Assembly: GCF_014647795.1 (NCBI RefSeq) | Contig: NZ_BMPW01000039.1 | Span: 1 to 55,627, forward strand | DNA from: Actinoplanes campanulatus | GTDB taxonomy: Bacteria > Actinomycetota > Actinomycetes > Mycobacteriales > Micromonosporaceae | Reading direction: 5' to 3' | DNA: 55,627 bases | In this document: positions 16,323 to 24,165 of the stretch, piece after piece | Numbering within the stretch: position 1 is the first letter of the stretch | How the letters are laid out: each line of letters starts with the position of its first letter | Program-made: the position numbers and the translations under genes | Notes under the pieces: generated by a model | Told to the model about the DNA's origin: nothing | The model's input: only the letters and a program-made list of their open reading frames with translations | Database searches by the model: none

Positions 16323-17143
16323 TGCCCCAGGTCACGCAGCATCGGCACGGTCTTGGTCACCCAGGACAGGTCGGTGTCCTCGTGGGCGCCCTGGGTGCGC
16401 TGTGTCCCGGCGAGGAACCACAGGTAGTAGGTGGTGTAGCCGGGCGCGCTGACCACGGTGTGGTATCCCTCGGGCATCATGTGGACGCCGTGGTCGCGGA
16501 CGGTGAAGTTCTCCTCGTACCCCTCGTCGGTGTACATGCGGCAGATCCCGAAGCCGCCCGCCGGGGCGACCCGGAAGTAGTACATCTCCTCGTGTGCGGC
16601 CTCCGCGGGCAGGTTGTCGTTCTTGTGCCGGTGCGGCGGGTAGGTGCTCCAGTTCCCGGACGGGGTGAAGGTCTCCCCCACGATGAGCCGCCGCGCCGGC
16701 AGGGTGGGCTGGGCGATCTCGGTGAGGATCTGGTGGTAGCCGCGCCCGAAGTTGGCCGCGCCCCACCGTCCGGAGGCGACCTGGCCGGGTTCGATGACGT
16801 ACGGCGCGGTGGCCAGGTCGCTGGGCGCGCTGGGCAGGGCGATTTCGACCGGTGCAACCGCTTCGATGGTGACGTCGCTGCCGTACGGGATGTAGACCGA
16901 ATGGGGTTTGCCGGAGAACACGTTGGCCCGGCCCCCGACGGCGGCGAACTTCTCCCCGGCGACGGTGAAGTGTGCGGTGCCGCCGAGGATGACGGCGAGG
17001 ATCTCCCGGCCGCCCGAGTGTCCCGACCAGGTCTCGCCGGCGCCCAGTCTGAGCAGCTGGAAGTCGAGCAGCGAGCACGGGTTGAACGGCAGCGAGTTCG
17101 CCCCGTTCTCGGCCGGGACGTAGCAGTGGTAGCGGTAGTCCAT
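16319..17143 (-). CDS. IolB/KduI-superfamily isomerase (5-deoxyglucuronate isomerase type)
   Basis: A 274-residue bicupin isomerase of the IolB type. The conserved C-cupin block GNWSTYPPHRHKNDN (about 172-186) and EEMYYFRVAPAGGFG supply the metal-binding His and Glu, and MPEGYHTVVSAPGYTTYYLW is the IolB signature. IolB normally isomerises 5-deoxyglucuronate in inositol breakdown, but no inositol genes are present. It sits between GH88 and kduD, so it probably isomerises 5-keto-4-deoxyuronate (the KduI step). The start ATG 17143 follows TAAGGAG. The reassigned substrate is inference. Confidence 0.82.
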   Translation of the reverse strand: MDYRYHCYVPAENGANSLPFNPCSLLDFQLLRLGAGETWSGHSGGREILAVILGGTAHFTVAGEKFAAVGGRANVFSGKPHSVYIPYGSDVTIEAVAPVEIALPSAPSDLATAPYVIEPGQVASGRWGAANFGRGYHQILTEIAQPTLPARRLIVGETFTPSGNWSTYPPHRHKNDNLPAEAAHEEMYYFRVAPAGGFGICRMYTDEGYEENFTVRDHGVHMMPEGYHTVVSAPGYTTYYLWFLAGTQRTQGAHEDTDLSWVTKTVPMLRDLGH

Positions 17144-17157
17144 GAGAGAGGTGCTCC

Positions 17158-18297
17158 TTACCAGGGGTGGGTCCAGCCGGGACGGGTGGCGCGGGTGAGG
17201 GCTTCCAGGTAGAAGTAGTCGCCCCACAGGTTGCCCTCGTCGACGCCGACGTCCTTGGGCTTGTCGTAGACGCCGTGCAGCAGCAGCGCGTTGGAGTCGG
17301 GCCGGGTCAGGGTCGAGTAGCCGTCGATCAGCGACCGCAGGATGCGCCCGGCCTCGGCGCGGTAGCGGTCGGCCCGGTTCGGGACGGCGGCGGCGAGTTC
17401 GAGGAGCCCGTTGACCGCGATAGCGGCCGCGGAGCTGTCGCGTTCCTCGCCGGTGGCCGGGTCCTTCGAGAAGATCAGATCCCAGTGGGCGACGCCGTCG
17501 GCGGGCAGGTGGGCGAGAAAGTAGTCGGCGCAGCGGACCGCGGCCGCCAGCAGGGTGGGGTCGCCGGTGTACTGGTGGTTGAGGGTGAAGCCGTAGATGC
17601 CCCACGCCTGCCCGCGCGCCCAGCAGGACTCGTCGGCGCTGCCCTGTTCGGTCTCGCCGCGCAGGGGTTCGCCGGTGGCCGGATCCCAGTAGAAGGTGTG
17701 GTAGGTGGTGTCGTCCGGGCGCAGGATGTGATCCCGCAGCTGGGCGGTGTGCCGGCGGGCGGCGGCCGCGTAGCGCGGGTCGCCGGTGGTGCGGCTGGCC
17801 CAGAACAGCAGAGGGGTGTTCATCAGGCTGTCGACGATGGTGCGGCCCTGCTGTCGTGGGTCGGCGAGGTCGCCCCACGCCTGGATGATGCCGGCCGACG
17901 GCAGCACCCGGCTGAGCAGGTGGTCGGCGGCGGCCAGCGCGGCCCGCTTGGCCTCCGGGTCACGGCCGCGCCGCCAGGCGGTGACGCACGACAGCGTGTA
18001 GAGGAAGCCGAGGTCGTGGGTGTCGAGGTCGACGCCGCGGTCGATCCGGTCGGTGAAGCCGCGCACGTGGGCGGCCGCCGCCTTCCGGTAGGTGTCGTCG
18101 CCGGTCAGGTCGTGGGCGAGCCACAGCATGCCGGGCCAGAAGCTGGTGGTCCACCCGGTGTTCGCCGGCCGCGGACTGTACCGGCCGTTCTCGGTGGTGT
18201 CACCCGGGTAGCGGTCGCCGAAAGCGGCGAGGTTGGCGTCGATGGTGCGCAGGGCGGCGGTCACGGCAGTTCCGGTCTGGTCGGCGATCGCCGTCAT
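17158..18297 (-). CDS. GH88 unsaturated glucuronyl hydrolase
   Basis: A 379-residue (alpha/alpha)6 glycoside hydrolase of family 88. Both acidic motifs are visible: IVDSLMNTPLLFWA (about 160-173, nucleophile/hydration Asp) and DESCWARGQAWGIYGF (about 219-234, general acid). There is no signal peptide, so it acts in the cytoplasm on imported disaccharides with a 4,5-unsaturated uronic acid at the non-reducing end, made by the lyase encoded divergently. It lies between the YesL-like gene (21 bp gap) and the IolB-type isomerase (14 bp gap). The substrate could be pectin-, GAG- or glucuronan-derived. Confidence 0.92.
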   Translation of the reverse strand: MTAIADQTGTAVTAALRTIDANLAAFGDRYPGDTTENGRYSPRPANTGWTTSFWPGMLWLAHDLTGDDTYRKAAAAHVRGFTDRIDRGVDLDTHDLGFLYTLSCVTAWRRGRDPEAKRAALAAADHLLSRVLPSAGIIQAWGDLADPRQQGRTIVDSLMNTPLLFWASRTTGDPRYAAAARRHTAQLRDHILRPDDTTYHTFYWDPATGEPLRGETEQGSADESCWARGQAWGIYGFTLNHQYTGDPTLLAAAVRCADYFLAHLPADGVAHWDLIFSKDPATGEERDSSAAAIAVNGLLELAAAVPNRADRYRAEAGRILRSLIDGYSTLTRPDSNALLLHGVYDKPKDVGVDEGNLWGDYFYLEALTRATRPGWTHPW

Positions 18298-18318
18298 GGT
18301 GTCCTTCCGTTCGGTGGC

Positions 18319-18945
18319 TCATGCGGTCAGGGCGGGGGCCAGCGTGAATCGACTGTTGGCCCAGACGACGTACAGCAGTGGGGCGGCCGCGACACCGATG
18401 GCGAGCGCCGGGCGGGCCGCCAGCAATGCCTCGAAGACGGCCAGCACGGTGAGTGAGAAGAGACTCAGATACCAGCGGCGCACCGCGAGGTAGACGCCGA
18501 CGCGGGCGGCGTCGCGCAGCCGGACGGCTGGTCGTTCAGCGAGCAGGACCAGCACGAGCAGTGCGGTGACGGCGATCAGCGTCATGGCGACGACGATCAG
18601 CGGCAGCACTACCGCGCCGATCGGCCTCCCCCAGGCCCACCGGGCGTCCACGCCGAGGACCAGCAGCGCGGCCGTGGCGACACCTCCGGCGGTCAGCGCG
18701 CGCCGCGCCGACCCGCGCCAGGCCCGCCAGAATCCCAGGACCACACCATCGGGGTACGCCCTGAGCACGGTGAACGTGGCTACCAGCGCGGGAGCTCCGA
18801 GCGGCGCGAGCAGCACCAGCAGCGGCCACGTACGCCCGGGGTCGCTGGCCAGCAGCACCGCGAGCAGCGGCGAGCAGGCCACCGCGAGCAGCAGGTTCGT
18901 CGTCAGCGCGAGGTGGGCGCCCCGCAGGATCCGGGCGGCGGTCAT
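18319..18945 (-). CDS. YesL-like (DUF624) membrane protein
   Basis: A 208-residue protein with about five or six hydrophobic segments and a short basic N-terminus (RILRGAHLALTTNLLLAVAC). It matches the YesL/DUF624 type, small membrane proteins encoded beside carbohydrate ABC permeases in polysaccharide loci. Its ATG overlaps the permease stop (ATGA). The role is unknown, possibly assembly or regulation of the transporter. Confidence 0.75.
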   Translation of the reverse strand: MTAARILRGAHLALTTNLLLAVACSPLLAVLLASDPGRTWPLLVLLAPLGAPALVATFTVLRAYPDGVVLGFWRAWRGSARRALTAGGVATAALLVLGVDARWAWGRPIGAVVLPLIVVAMTLIAVTALLVLVLLAERPAVRLRDAARVGVYLAVRRWYLSLFSLTVLAVFEALLAARPALAIGVAAAPLLYVVWANSRFTLAPALTA

Positions 18946-19826
18946 CCTTTCAGCCCCGTGGTCGCGATGCCCTCGACGAAGTAGCGCTGCCCGGCCAGGA
19001 AGATCACCAGGATCGGCAGGACGGACAGCACCGAGCCCGTCATGATCAGCGCGTACTCGGCGTTGTACTGGTTGATGAACGACTTGAGGCCGAGCTGGAT
19101 CGTCCACAGGTCGGGGCTGCGCAGGTAGAGCAGCGGCCCGAGGTAGTCGTTCCAGGTGGTGACCAGCGTGATGAGGGTGAGGCTGGCCAGCGCCGGAACC
19201 GACAGCGGCAGCATGATCCGGCGGTAGATGCCGTACTCGCTCATGCCGTCTATGCGGGCCGCGTCGATCAGCTCGTCCGGGACGGTCTCGTAGAACTGTT
19301 TCATCAGGAACACGCCGAGCGCGCCGAACGCCTGGAGGGCCACGATCGCCCACAGGGTGTCGGTGAGCTGGAGTTTCGACATCATCACGAACTGCGGAAC
19401 CATGTACGACTGCCAGGGCACGGCGAGGGTGCCGATGTAGGCGAGGAACAGCACGTCCCGGCCGGGGAAGCGGACCTTGGCGAAGCCGTAGGCCGCGAAG
19501 CTGCCGGTGAACACCTGGAGCAGGGTGACCACCGCGGACAGCAGGACGGTGTTGCCCAGCCACGTCGTCATGTCGGACTTGGACCAGATGTCGAGGTAGT
19601 TGCTCCACACCGGATCGGTGGCGATCCACTGGACCGGGACGGTGAAGACGTCGTTGTTGCTCTTCAACGACGACATGACCATCCAGTAGAACGGCAGCAG
19701 CACCACGACGGCGGCCACGCCGAGGGTGAGGTAGCCGAGGACCCGCCGGCCTCCGGACAGCCGCCGGACCGGCTGGAGCTCGTCGTCGGCGACCCGGGAC
19801 GGCGGGGTTTGCAGCAGGGTGGTCAT
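18942..19826 (-). CDS. Carbohydrate ABC transporter permease (MalG/CUT1 type)
   Basis: A 294-residue inner-membrane permease. After a cytoplasmic N-terminus, about six membrane helices are visible. The cytoplasmic loop DELIDAARIDGMSEYGIYRR (about 196-215) is the EAA motif that docks the ATPase. This is the MalG-like half of a CUT1 importer. The start overlaps the stop of the partner permease (TGATG). Confidence 0.93.
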   Translation of the reverse strand: MTTLLQTPPSRVADDELQPVRRLSGGRRVLGYLTLGVAAVVVLLPFYWMVMSSLKSNNDVFTVPVQWIATDPVWSNYLDIWSKSDMTTWLGNTVLLSAVVTLLQVFTGSFAAYGFAKVRFPGRDVLFLAYIGTLAVPWQSYMVPQFVMMSKLQLTDTLWAIVALQAFGALGVFLMKQFYETVPDELIDAARIDGMSEYGIYRRIMLPLSVPALASLTLITLVTTWNDYLGPLLYLRSPDLWTIQLGLKSFINQYNAEYALIMTGSVLSVLPILVIFLAGQRYFVEGIATTGLKG

Positions 19827-20731
19827 CAGGCGCTCCGGCGTTTGTTGACGACGAACTGGACGACCGTCACCACGAAGCAGATGGCGAACAGCACGACCGA
19901 GACCGCGGACGCGTAGCCGAACTGGTTCTCCTCGAAGCCCTTCTGGAAGATGTACTGCGACAGCACCAGGGTGGACTGGCCGGGGCCGCCGTCGGTCATC
20001 ACCAGGATCAGGTCGAGGACCTTGAAGCTCTCGATGGTGAGCAGCACGGTGATGAAGAAGGTGGTGTGCCGCAGCCCGGGCAGGGTGACCGCCCGGAACC
20101 GCTGCCAGGCGCCGGCGCCGTCGACGAGCGCCGCCTCGTACAGCTGGGCCGGGATGGTCTGCAACCCGGCGAGGAACAGCAGCATGTAGTAGCCCATGTA
20201 GCGCCAGGTGCCGACCACGATGACGGCCGGCATCGAAGCGTCCGCCGAGGTGGTCCAGCCGGGCGGATCGTCCACGCCGATCCACCGCAGCACCTCGTTG
20301 ACCGGCCCGAACCCGGGGCTGAACAGCATGTTCCAGATCTGGGCGATGGCCACGATCGAGGTGATGTAGGGGAAGAAGGCGACCGTCCGGAAGAAGGCCA
20401 CCCCGCGCAGCCTCCGGTTGAGCAGCAGCGCCAGCCCGAGGGAGACGCCGAGGGTGAGCGGGATGTGGAAGGCCGCGTAGTAGAGGGTGTTGCGCAGCGC
20501 CGTCCAGAAGCTGGCGTCCCGGGCCAGCTGCCGGAAGTTCTCCAGCCCGGTCCAGGTGGCGCCGCCGAACACGTCCCACTCGGTGAACGCGTAATAGAAC
20601 AGCAGCGCCACCGGCACCATCGTGAGGATCACGAAGCCGGCGAAGTTCGGCAGCAGGAAGGACCAGCCCACCGCGGTGTTGCGCGCGACGACCCGGCCGC
20701 GCCGGCGGCGGGTATCGGCGATCGTCGTCAT
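19826..20731 (-). CDS. Carbohydrate ABC transporter permease (MalF/CUT1 type)
   Basis: A 301-residue permease with a basic N-terminus (DTRRRRGRVVARN), six predicted helices and the EAA loop YEAALVDGAGAWQRFRAVTL (about 197-216). It is the MalF-like half of the importer and pairs with the overlapping downstream permease. No ATPase gene is present in the locus, so a shared MsiK/MsmK-like ATPase from elsewhere is expected. Confidence 0.93.
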   Translation of the reverse strand: MTTIADTRRRRGRVVARNTAVGWSFLLPNFAGFVILTMVPVALLFYYAFTEWDVFGGATWTGLENFRQLARDASFWTALRNTLYYAAFHIPLTLGVSLGLALLLNRRLRGVAFFRTVAFFPYITSIVAIAQIWNMLFSPGFGPVNEVLRWIGVDDPPGWTTSADASMPAVIVVGTWRYMGYYMLLFLAGLQTIPAQLYEAALVDGAGAWQRFRAVTLPGLRHTTFFITVLLTIESFKVLDLILVMTDGGPGQSTLVLSQYIFQKGFEENQFGYASAVSVVLFAICFVVTVVQFVVNKRRSA

Positions 20732-20754
20732 AGGTGTCGGCTCCCGTTGTCGGA

Positions 20755-20786
20755 CCGTGGGCCCGGCGCGTGTGCCGGGCCCACGG
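20755..20786 (-). terminator. Hairpin between binding-protein and permease genes
   Basis: CCGTGGGCCCGGC (20755-20767) and GCCGGGCCCACGG (20774-20786) form a perfect 13-bp stem with a 6-nt loop, in the 60-bp gap after the binding-protein gene. Such hairpins commonly reduce read-through or protect the upstream mRNA, giving an excess of binding protein over permeases. Confidence 0.8.
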
Positions 20787-20791
20787 GAGGA

Positions 20792-22081
20792 TCACTTGCT
20801 CAGGACCTCGTTCTTGGCCCGGTCCTGTGCCTCGGTGATGGCCGCGTCGATCGGCTTGCTGCCGGACAGCACGGCGGTGTGCAGATCCTTCAGGACGTTC
20901 TGCAGCGGCGCGGTGTACTTGGAGACCGGGTTCTCCGGCTTGGTGTCGTGGGTGGTGAAGGTGAACTTCGACAGGTCGTCGGTGGGCGCGCCCTTGAGCG
21001 TGAAGATGGTGTCCACGGCGGTGGCGGTGTCGGCGGGGGTGACGCCGATGCCGGCGAGCGCCTTGGCCGCGTCGGCCGACGCCGCGTAGGCCAGGAAGCT
21101 CTTGGCCGCCTCGATCCTGCTTTCGCTGATCTTCGGGTTGATGCCGAGGCCGGTCGGGTCGGCGAAGGTGACCGGGGTGGCCGACGTGCCGGTGGTCGAC
21201 TTCGTGGCCTGCGGGGCCGGGGCGATGCCCCACTCGAAGGTGTCGGCGTCGCCCTTGGCCTGCTGGCTGAGCAGGGTGGCGATGTACCAGGTGCCCATCG
21301 GCATCATGGCGGCCGACTGCTTACCGAACTGGGCCTGGTAGGTGAGGCTGTTGGTGGTGGCGTCGCCGAAGCTGACCTGCGCTCCGGCGGCCTGGAGGGC
21401 GAGGGCCTTCTCGTAGTAGGGCTTGAGGAACCCGAAGTCGCCGCTCTGCAGGTCGGCGCCGGCGGTCTGGCCCAGCGCGAAGCCCTGCGAGGTGGACTGC
21501 CAGGTGTGCTGGTAGGTGCCGAGCGCCTTGTCGCCGGCCGCCTTCAGCTTGGTGGTGAGCTCCTTGGCCACGGTCCCGTAGTCGTCCCAGGTCCAGGAGC
21601 CGTCCGGGTGCTTGACGCCGGCCTTGTCGAACAGCGCCTTGTTGTAGAACAGCACCCACGAGTCCTGCCGGTAAGGGATGGCCCACGTCTTGCCGTCGAC
21701 CTGGTAGGAGCTGAGGCCGCCGACGCCGGAGCCGAGCTTGCCGGCCACGTCGGACACGTCCAGCAGCTGCTTGCCGTTCTGGTAGGTGTAGAAGTTCTTC
21801 AGGTTCTTCTGCACGTAGATGTCGGGCGCCTTGCCGGCGGCCAGGTCCGCGATCATCTGGGTGTCGTAGTTGGCGGCGTCGTACTCCTTGAGCTCGACCG
21901 CGATGTCCGGGTGGGCGGCGCGGAAGCCGTCGGCGAGTGTCTTGAACTCCGGGGTCGTGGCCAGGCTCCACCCGGCCAGGGTGAGGGTGACCGGGCCGGA
22001 CTCCTCGGCGTCGTCTCCGCCGCACGCGGAGGCGGAGAGGGCCAGCAGGAGCGCTGAGAGGGCGGCGAGGGAGCGCTTCAT
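20792..22081 (-). CDS. Extracellular sugar-binding lipoprotein of the ABC importer
   Basis: A 429-residue family 1 solute-binding protein. The signal peptide ends in ASAC-GG (Cys about residue 20), a lipobox for anchoring to the outer face of the membrane. The mature part starts TLTLAGWSLATTPEFKTLAD and has the usual ADLAAGKAPDIYVQ and WAIPYRQDSWVLFYNKALFD segments. It should capture uronic-acid oligosaccharides and deliver them to the two permeases. The start lies 2 bp after the stop of the DUF2264 gene, and a strong hairpin follows its stop. Confidence 0.93.
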   Translation of the reverse strand: MKRSLAALSALLLALSASACGGDDAEESGPVTLTLAGWSLATTPEFKTLADGFRAAHPDIAVELKEYDAANYDTQMIADLAAGKAPDIYVQKNLKNFYTYQNGKQLLDVSDVAGKLGSGVGGLSSYQVDGKTWAIPYRQDSWVLFYNKALFDKAGVKHPDGSWTWDDYGTVAKELTTKLKAAGDKALGTYQHTWQSTSQGFALGQTAGADLQSGDFGFLKPYYEKALALQAAGAQVSFGDATTNSLTYQAQFGKQSAAMMPMGTWYIATLLSQQAKGDADTFEWGIAPAPQATKSTTGTSATPVTFADPTGLGINPKISESRIEAAKSFLAYAASADAAKALAGIGVTPADTATAVDTIFTLKGAPTDDLSKFTFTTHDTKPENPVSKYTAPLQNVLKDLHTAVLSGSKPIDAAITEAQDRAKNEVLSK

Positions 22082-22083
22082 TC

Positions 22084-23925
22084 CTACTCCTCTATGTCGA
22101 TACGGGTGTGTGTGAGGACGGCGTCGGGCCAGACGGCCCGCACCTGTTTTCCGTGGATCTCGACGCGGCAGGAGGTCTCGTGCCGCTCGCCGCTGAGCTC
22201 GACCAGGACGGCGATCCAGGTGCCCGGTCCGGGGACCGGGAGGTCGAGCCACGGCACCCGGACCGGATCACCGAGCGGCCCGGCGTCGTGGTGCTCGCTG
22301 ATGCCGGCGATCGCGTCGTCGCCGGTCAGTGGGGTGAGCCGGGAGATCAGGGTGCCGCCGGTGACCGGCCAGCCGCCGATCCGAAGCCGCACGGCCGCGG
22401 GCTCGGCGTCGTCCACGTGGACGAGCCGGATCTCCCACGGCCCACGGACCAGGGAGAACGTCGTGATCCGGCCGGCCCGGCGCAGCTTGCCGGGGCGGCC
22501 GCCACCGTGGTCACGGCCGGGCGGATCCGGATCCAGCCAGTGCGCCTCGGCCACCGACCCGGCAACCCCCAGACCCTCTTCGATCCGTACGCCGAGCGTG
22601 CGCATCCCGGTGCGGTGTGACCGGCGGCCGGCCGGGTCGGCCAGGACGACCGACTGGTCCTCCGGGTCGGTCCAGCCGCTCTCGTCGAGCACCGGGGCGG
22701 TCGCCGTCGAGTAGCCGAGCCGGGCGTACAGCGGTGAGTCGCCGCCGGGCACGCCCGGCTCACCGTGGTCGGTGCCGTGGTTGACGACGCGGACGATGCC
22801 GTCGGCGCGGGTGCCGGCGATCAGCCAGCCCGGGGCGCGGACGGCGTGCAGGACGTCGCCGGTGTCGATCGGCAGCGGCTCCGCGGGCGCGGCCCACACC
22901 GGATGGTCGGCCGGGAGGGCGACGCCGAGCAGGCCTTTGCTCGCCCAGTACGGCGAGCCGGGGCCGGAGTAGGACTGGGCCAGCCGGGGCCACGGCCGGC
23001 GCCAGCCGAGGGTGAGCAGGTCGCCGTCGCCGGTGAAGTGCCCGACGACGCGGCCGGCGGCGTGCCGCAGCCGCCCCGGCGCGTGGGACGGCACCCCGGC
23101 CAGGACACCGGCCCAGAACGGGGCGGCGGCCGCGAACCGGTAGATCAGGCTGCGGCCCTGCAGCAGCGGGGAGCCGTCGCCGCCGGTCAGGGCCAGCGCG
23201 TCGGTGAGGAACCGGTCGAGACGGGCCACGTCCTGCGGGCGGGGGCCGTCGACGCCGGCCATCCGCGACCACAGCACCGGATAGAGGTGCAGCGCCCAGC
23301 CGGCGTAATGGTCGAACGCCCGCGAGGAGCCGTCGGAGAGCCAGCCGTCCGCGCGCCGGAACGTGTCGTGGGTGGCGAGGTCCTCCTCCATCTCCGCCGT
23401 CGAGTGCGGCCCGCCGACCGACCGCAGGAACGTCTGGACGACCAGGCGGAACCAGACCCAGTTGATGCGCGGATAGGTGTCGTCGCCGACCGCGGGTGAC
23501 AGGTAGTCGACGATCCGCTCCTGGACCGCGTTGTCCAGCCGGTCCCAGATCCAGGGGCGGGTCATGTCCAGGATCAGGGCGATCGAGGCCGCCTCCACCT
23601 TGGCCTGCCCGTGTTCGTCCAGGCGGACCCATCGCTCGGTGGGCGGCGACGCCGGATCGGTCCCGGCGGCCAGGCCCTCGGCGTAGCGCTCGGCCAGGTC
23701 GCCGAGCCCGCGGCCGTTCTCCCCGGCCAGGCGGAACCCGGCCAGCAGGAAGGTGCGGGCGAAACCCTCCAGGCCGTCGATCGCGCGACCGTATCCGCCC
23801 TCGGCTCCGGGCAGGGTGATCAGCGCGTTCCGCGGCGAGGAGTGCCGGGAGGCGGCGGCGAGGAGGCGGTCGGCGAACCCGGTCCAGTCGGAACGGGTGA
23901 CGAGGGCAGCGGTCGAGGGTGGCAC
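22084..23925 (-). CDS. DUF2264 protein, putative cytoplasmic glycosidase
   Basis: About 613 residues. I prefer GTG 23925 (VPPSTAALVTRSDW), which has GGAG 7 nt upstream and starts where the family normally starts; the frame is open further, to 24042. Conserved parts include GAEGGYGRAIDGLEGFART, YPRINWVWFRLVVQTFLRSV and DGWLSDGSSRAFDHYAGWAL. DUF2264 proteins are (alpha/alpha)-toroid enzymes of polysaccharide loci; from memory CAZy places some in GH154 (beta-glucuronidase). There is no signal peptide. As the first operon gene it likely trims an imported uronide. The exact reaction is unknown. Confidence 0.8.
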   Translation of the reverse strand: MPPSTAALVTRSDWTGFADRLLAAASRHSSPRNALITLPGAEGGYGRAIDGLEGFARTFLLAGFRLAGENGRGLGDLAERYAEGLAAGTDPASPPTERWVRLDEHGQAKVEAASIALILDMTRPWIWDRLDNAVQERIVDYLSPAVGDDTYPRINWVWFRLVVQTFLRSVGGPHSTAEMEEDLATHDTFRRADGWLSDGSSRAFDHYAGWALHLYPVLWSRMAGVDGPRPQDVARLDRFLTDALALTGGDGSPLLQGRSLIYRFAAAAPFWAGVLAGVPSHAPGRLRHAAGRVVGHFTGDGDLLTLGWRRPWPRLAQSYSGPGSPYWASKGLLGVALPADHPVWAAPAEPLPIDTGDVLHAVRAPGWLIAGTRADGIVRVVNHGTDHGEPGVPGGDSPLYARLGYSTATAPVLDESGWTDPEDQSVVLADPAGRRSHRTGMRTLGVRIEEGLGVAGSVAEAHWLDPDPPGRDHGGGRPGKLRRAGRITTFSLVRGPWEIRLVHVDDAEPAAVRLRIGGWPVTGGTLISRLTPLTGDDAIAGISEHHDAGPLGDPVRVPWLDLPVPGPGTWIAVLVELSGERHETSCRVEIHGKQVRAVWPDAVLTHTRIDIEE

Positions 23926-24165
23926 GTCACGCTCCGAAGTCGGTCGGACGGAACCTGTGATCGGTTTCCGGGAAGTAAAACGCTCACAAACGAGCATGTC
24001 AATGAGTTCTTCGCTCACCGATCGCCAAAAGTGATCGGACATGACCCTGACCTGCGCTTATCCGCAAAGTGGCGGCGCTCATCGTCCACCGGGAACGCGA
24101 GGACGGTCACGGCGGGACCGCCGAAGTGATCTGATACGATCGCGTTCGATCACAGGGGAGGTCAG
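23926..24165. promoter_or_regulatory. Divergent promoter/operator region of the uronide locus
   Basis: This 240-bp region between the eight-gene operon and the lyase gene is AT-richer than its surroundings. GTGATCGG occurs at 23957 and 24031. GTGATC (24126-24131) and GATCAC (24148-24153) form a wide dyad over the lyase promoter. GCTC-ACAAAC-GAGC (about 23983-23996) is another dyad. The region probably holds operators for the chimeric regulator encoded at 26142. GGGGAGG precedes the lyase ATG. Confidence 0.5.

Noticed and set aside
18942-21233. A single 763-residue frame spanning two permease genes
   Set aside because: The first part is out of frame with the real MalF-type permease (19826-20731), which has clear membrane helices and an EAA motif in another frame. 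The true second permease starts at 19826.
20066-22057. A long plus-strand frame opposite the binding protein and permease genes
   Set aside because: Low-complexity Gly/Arg/Val/Glu composition without motifs; the minus strand carries an unambiguous lipoprotein and permease.
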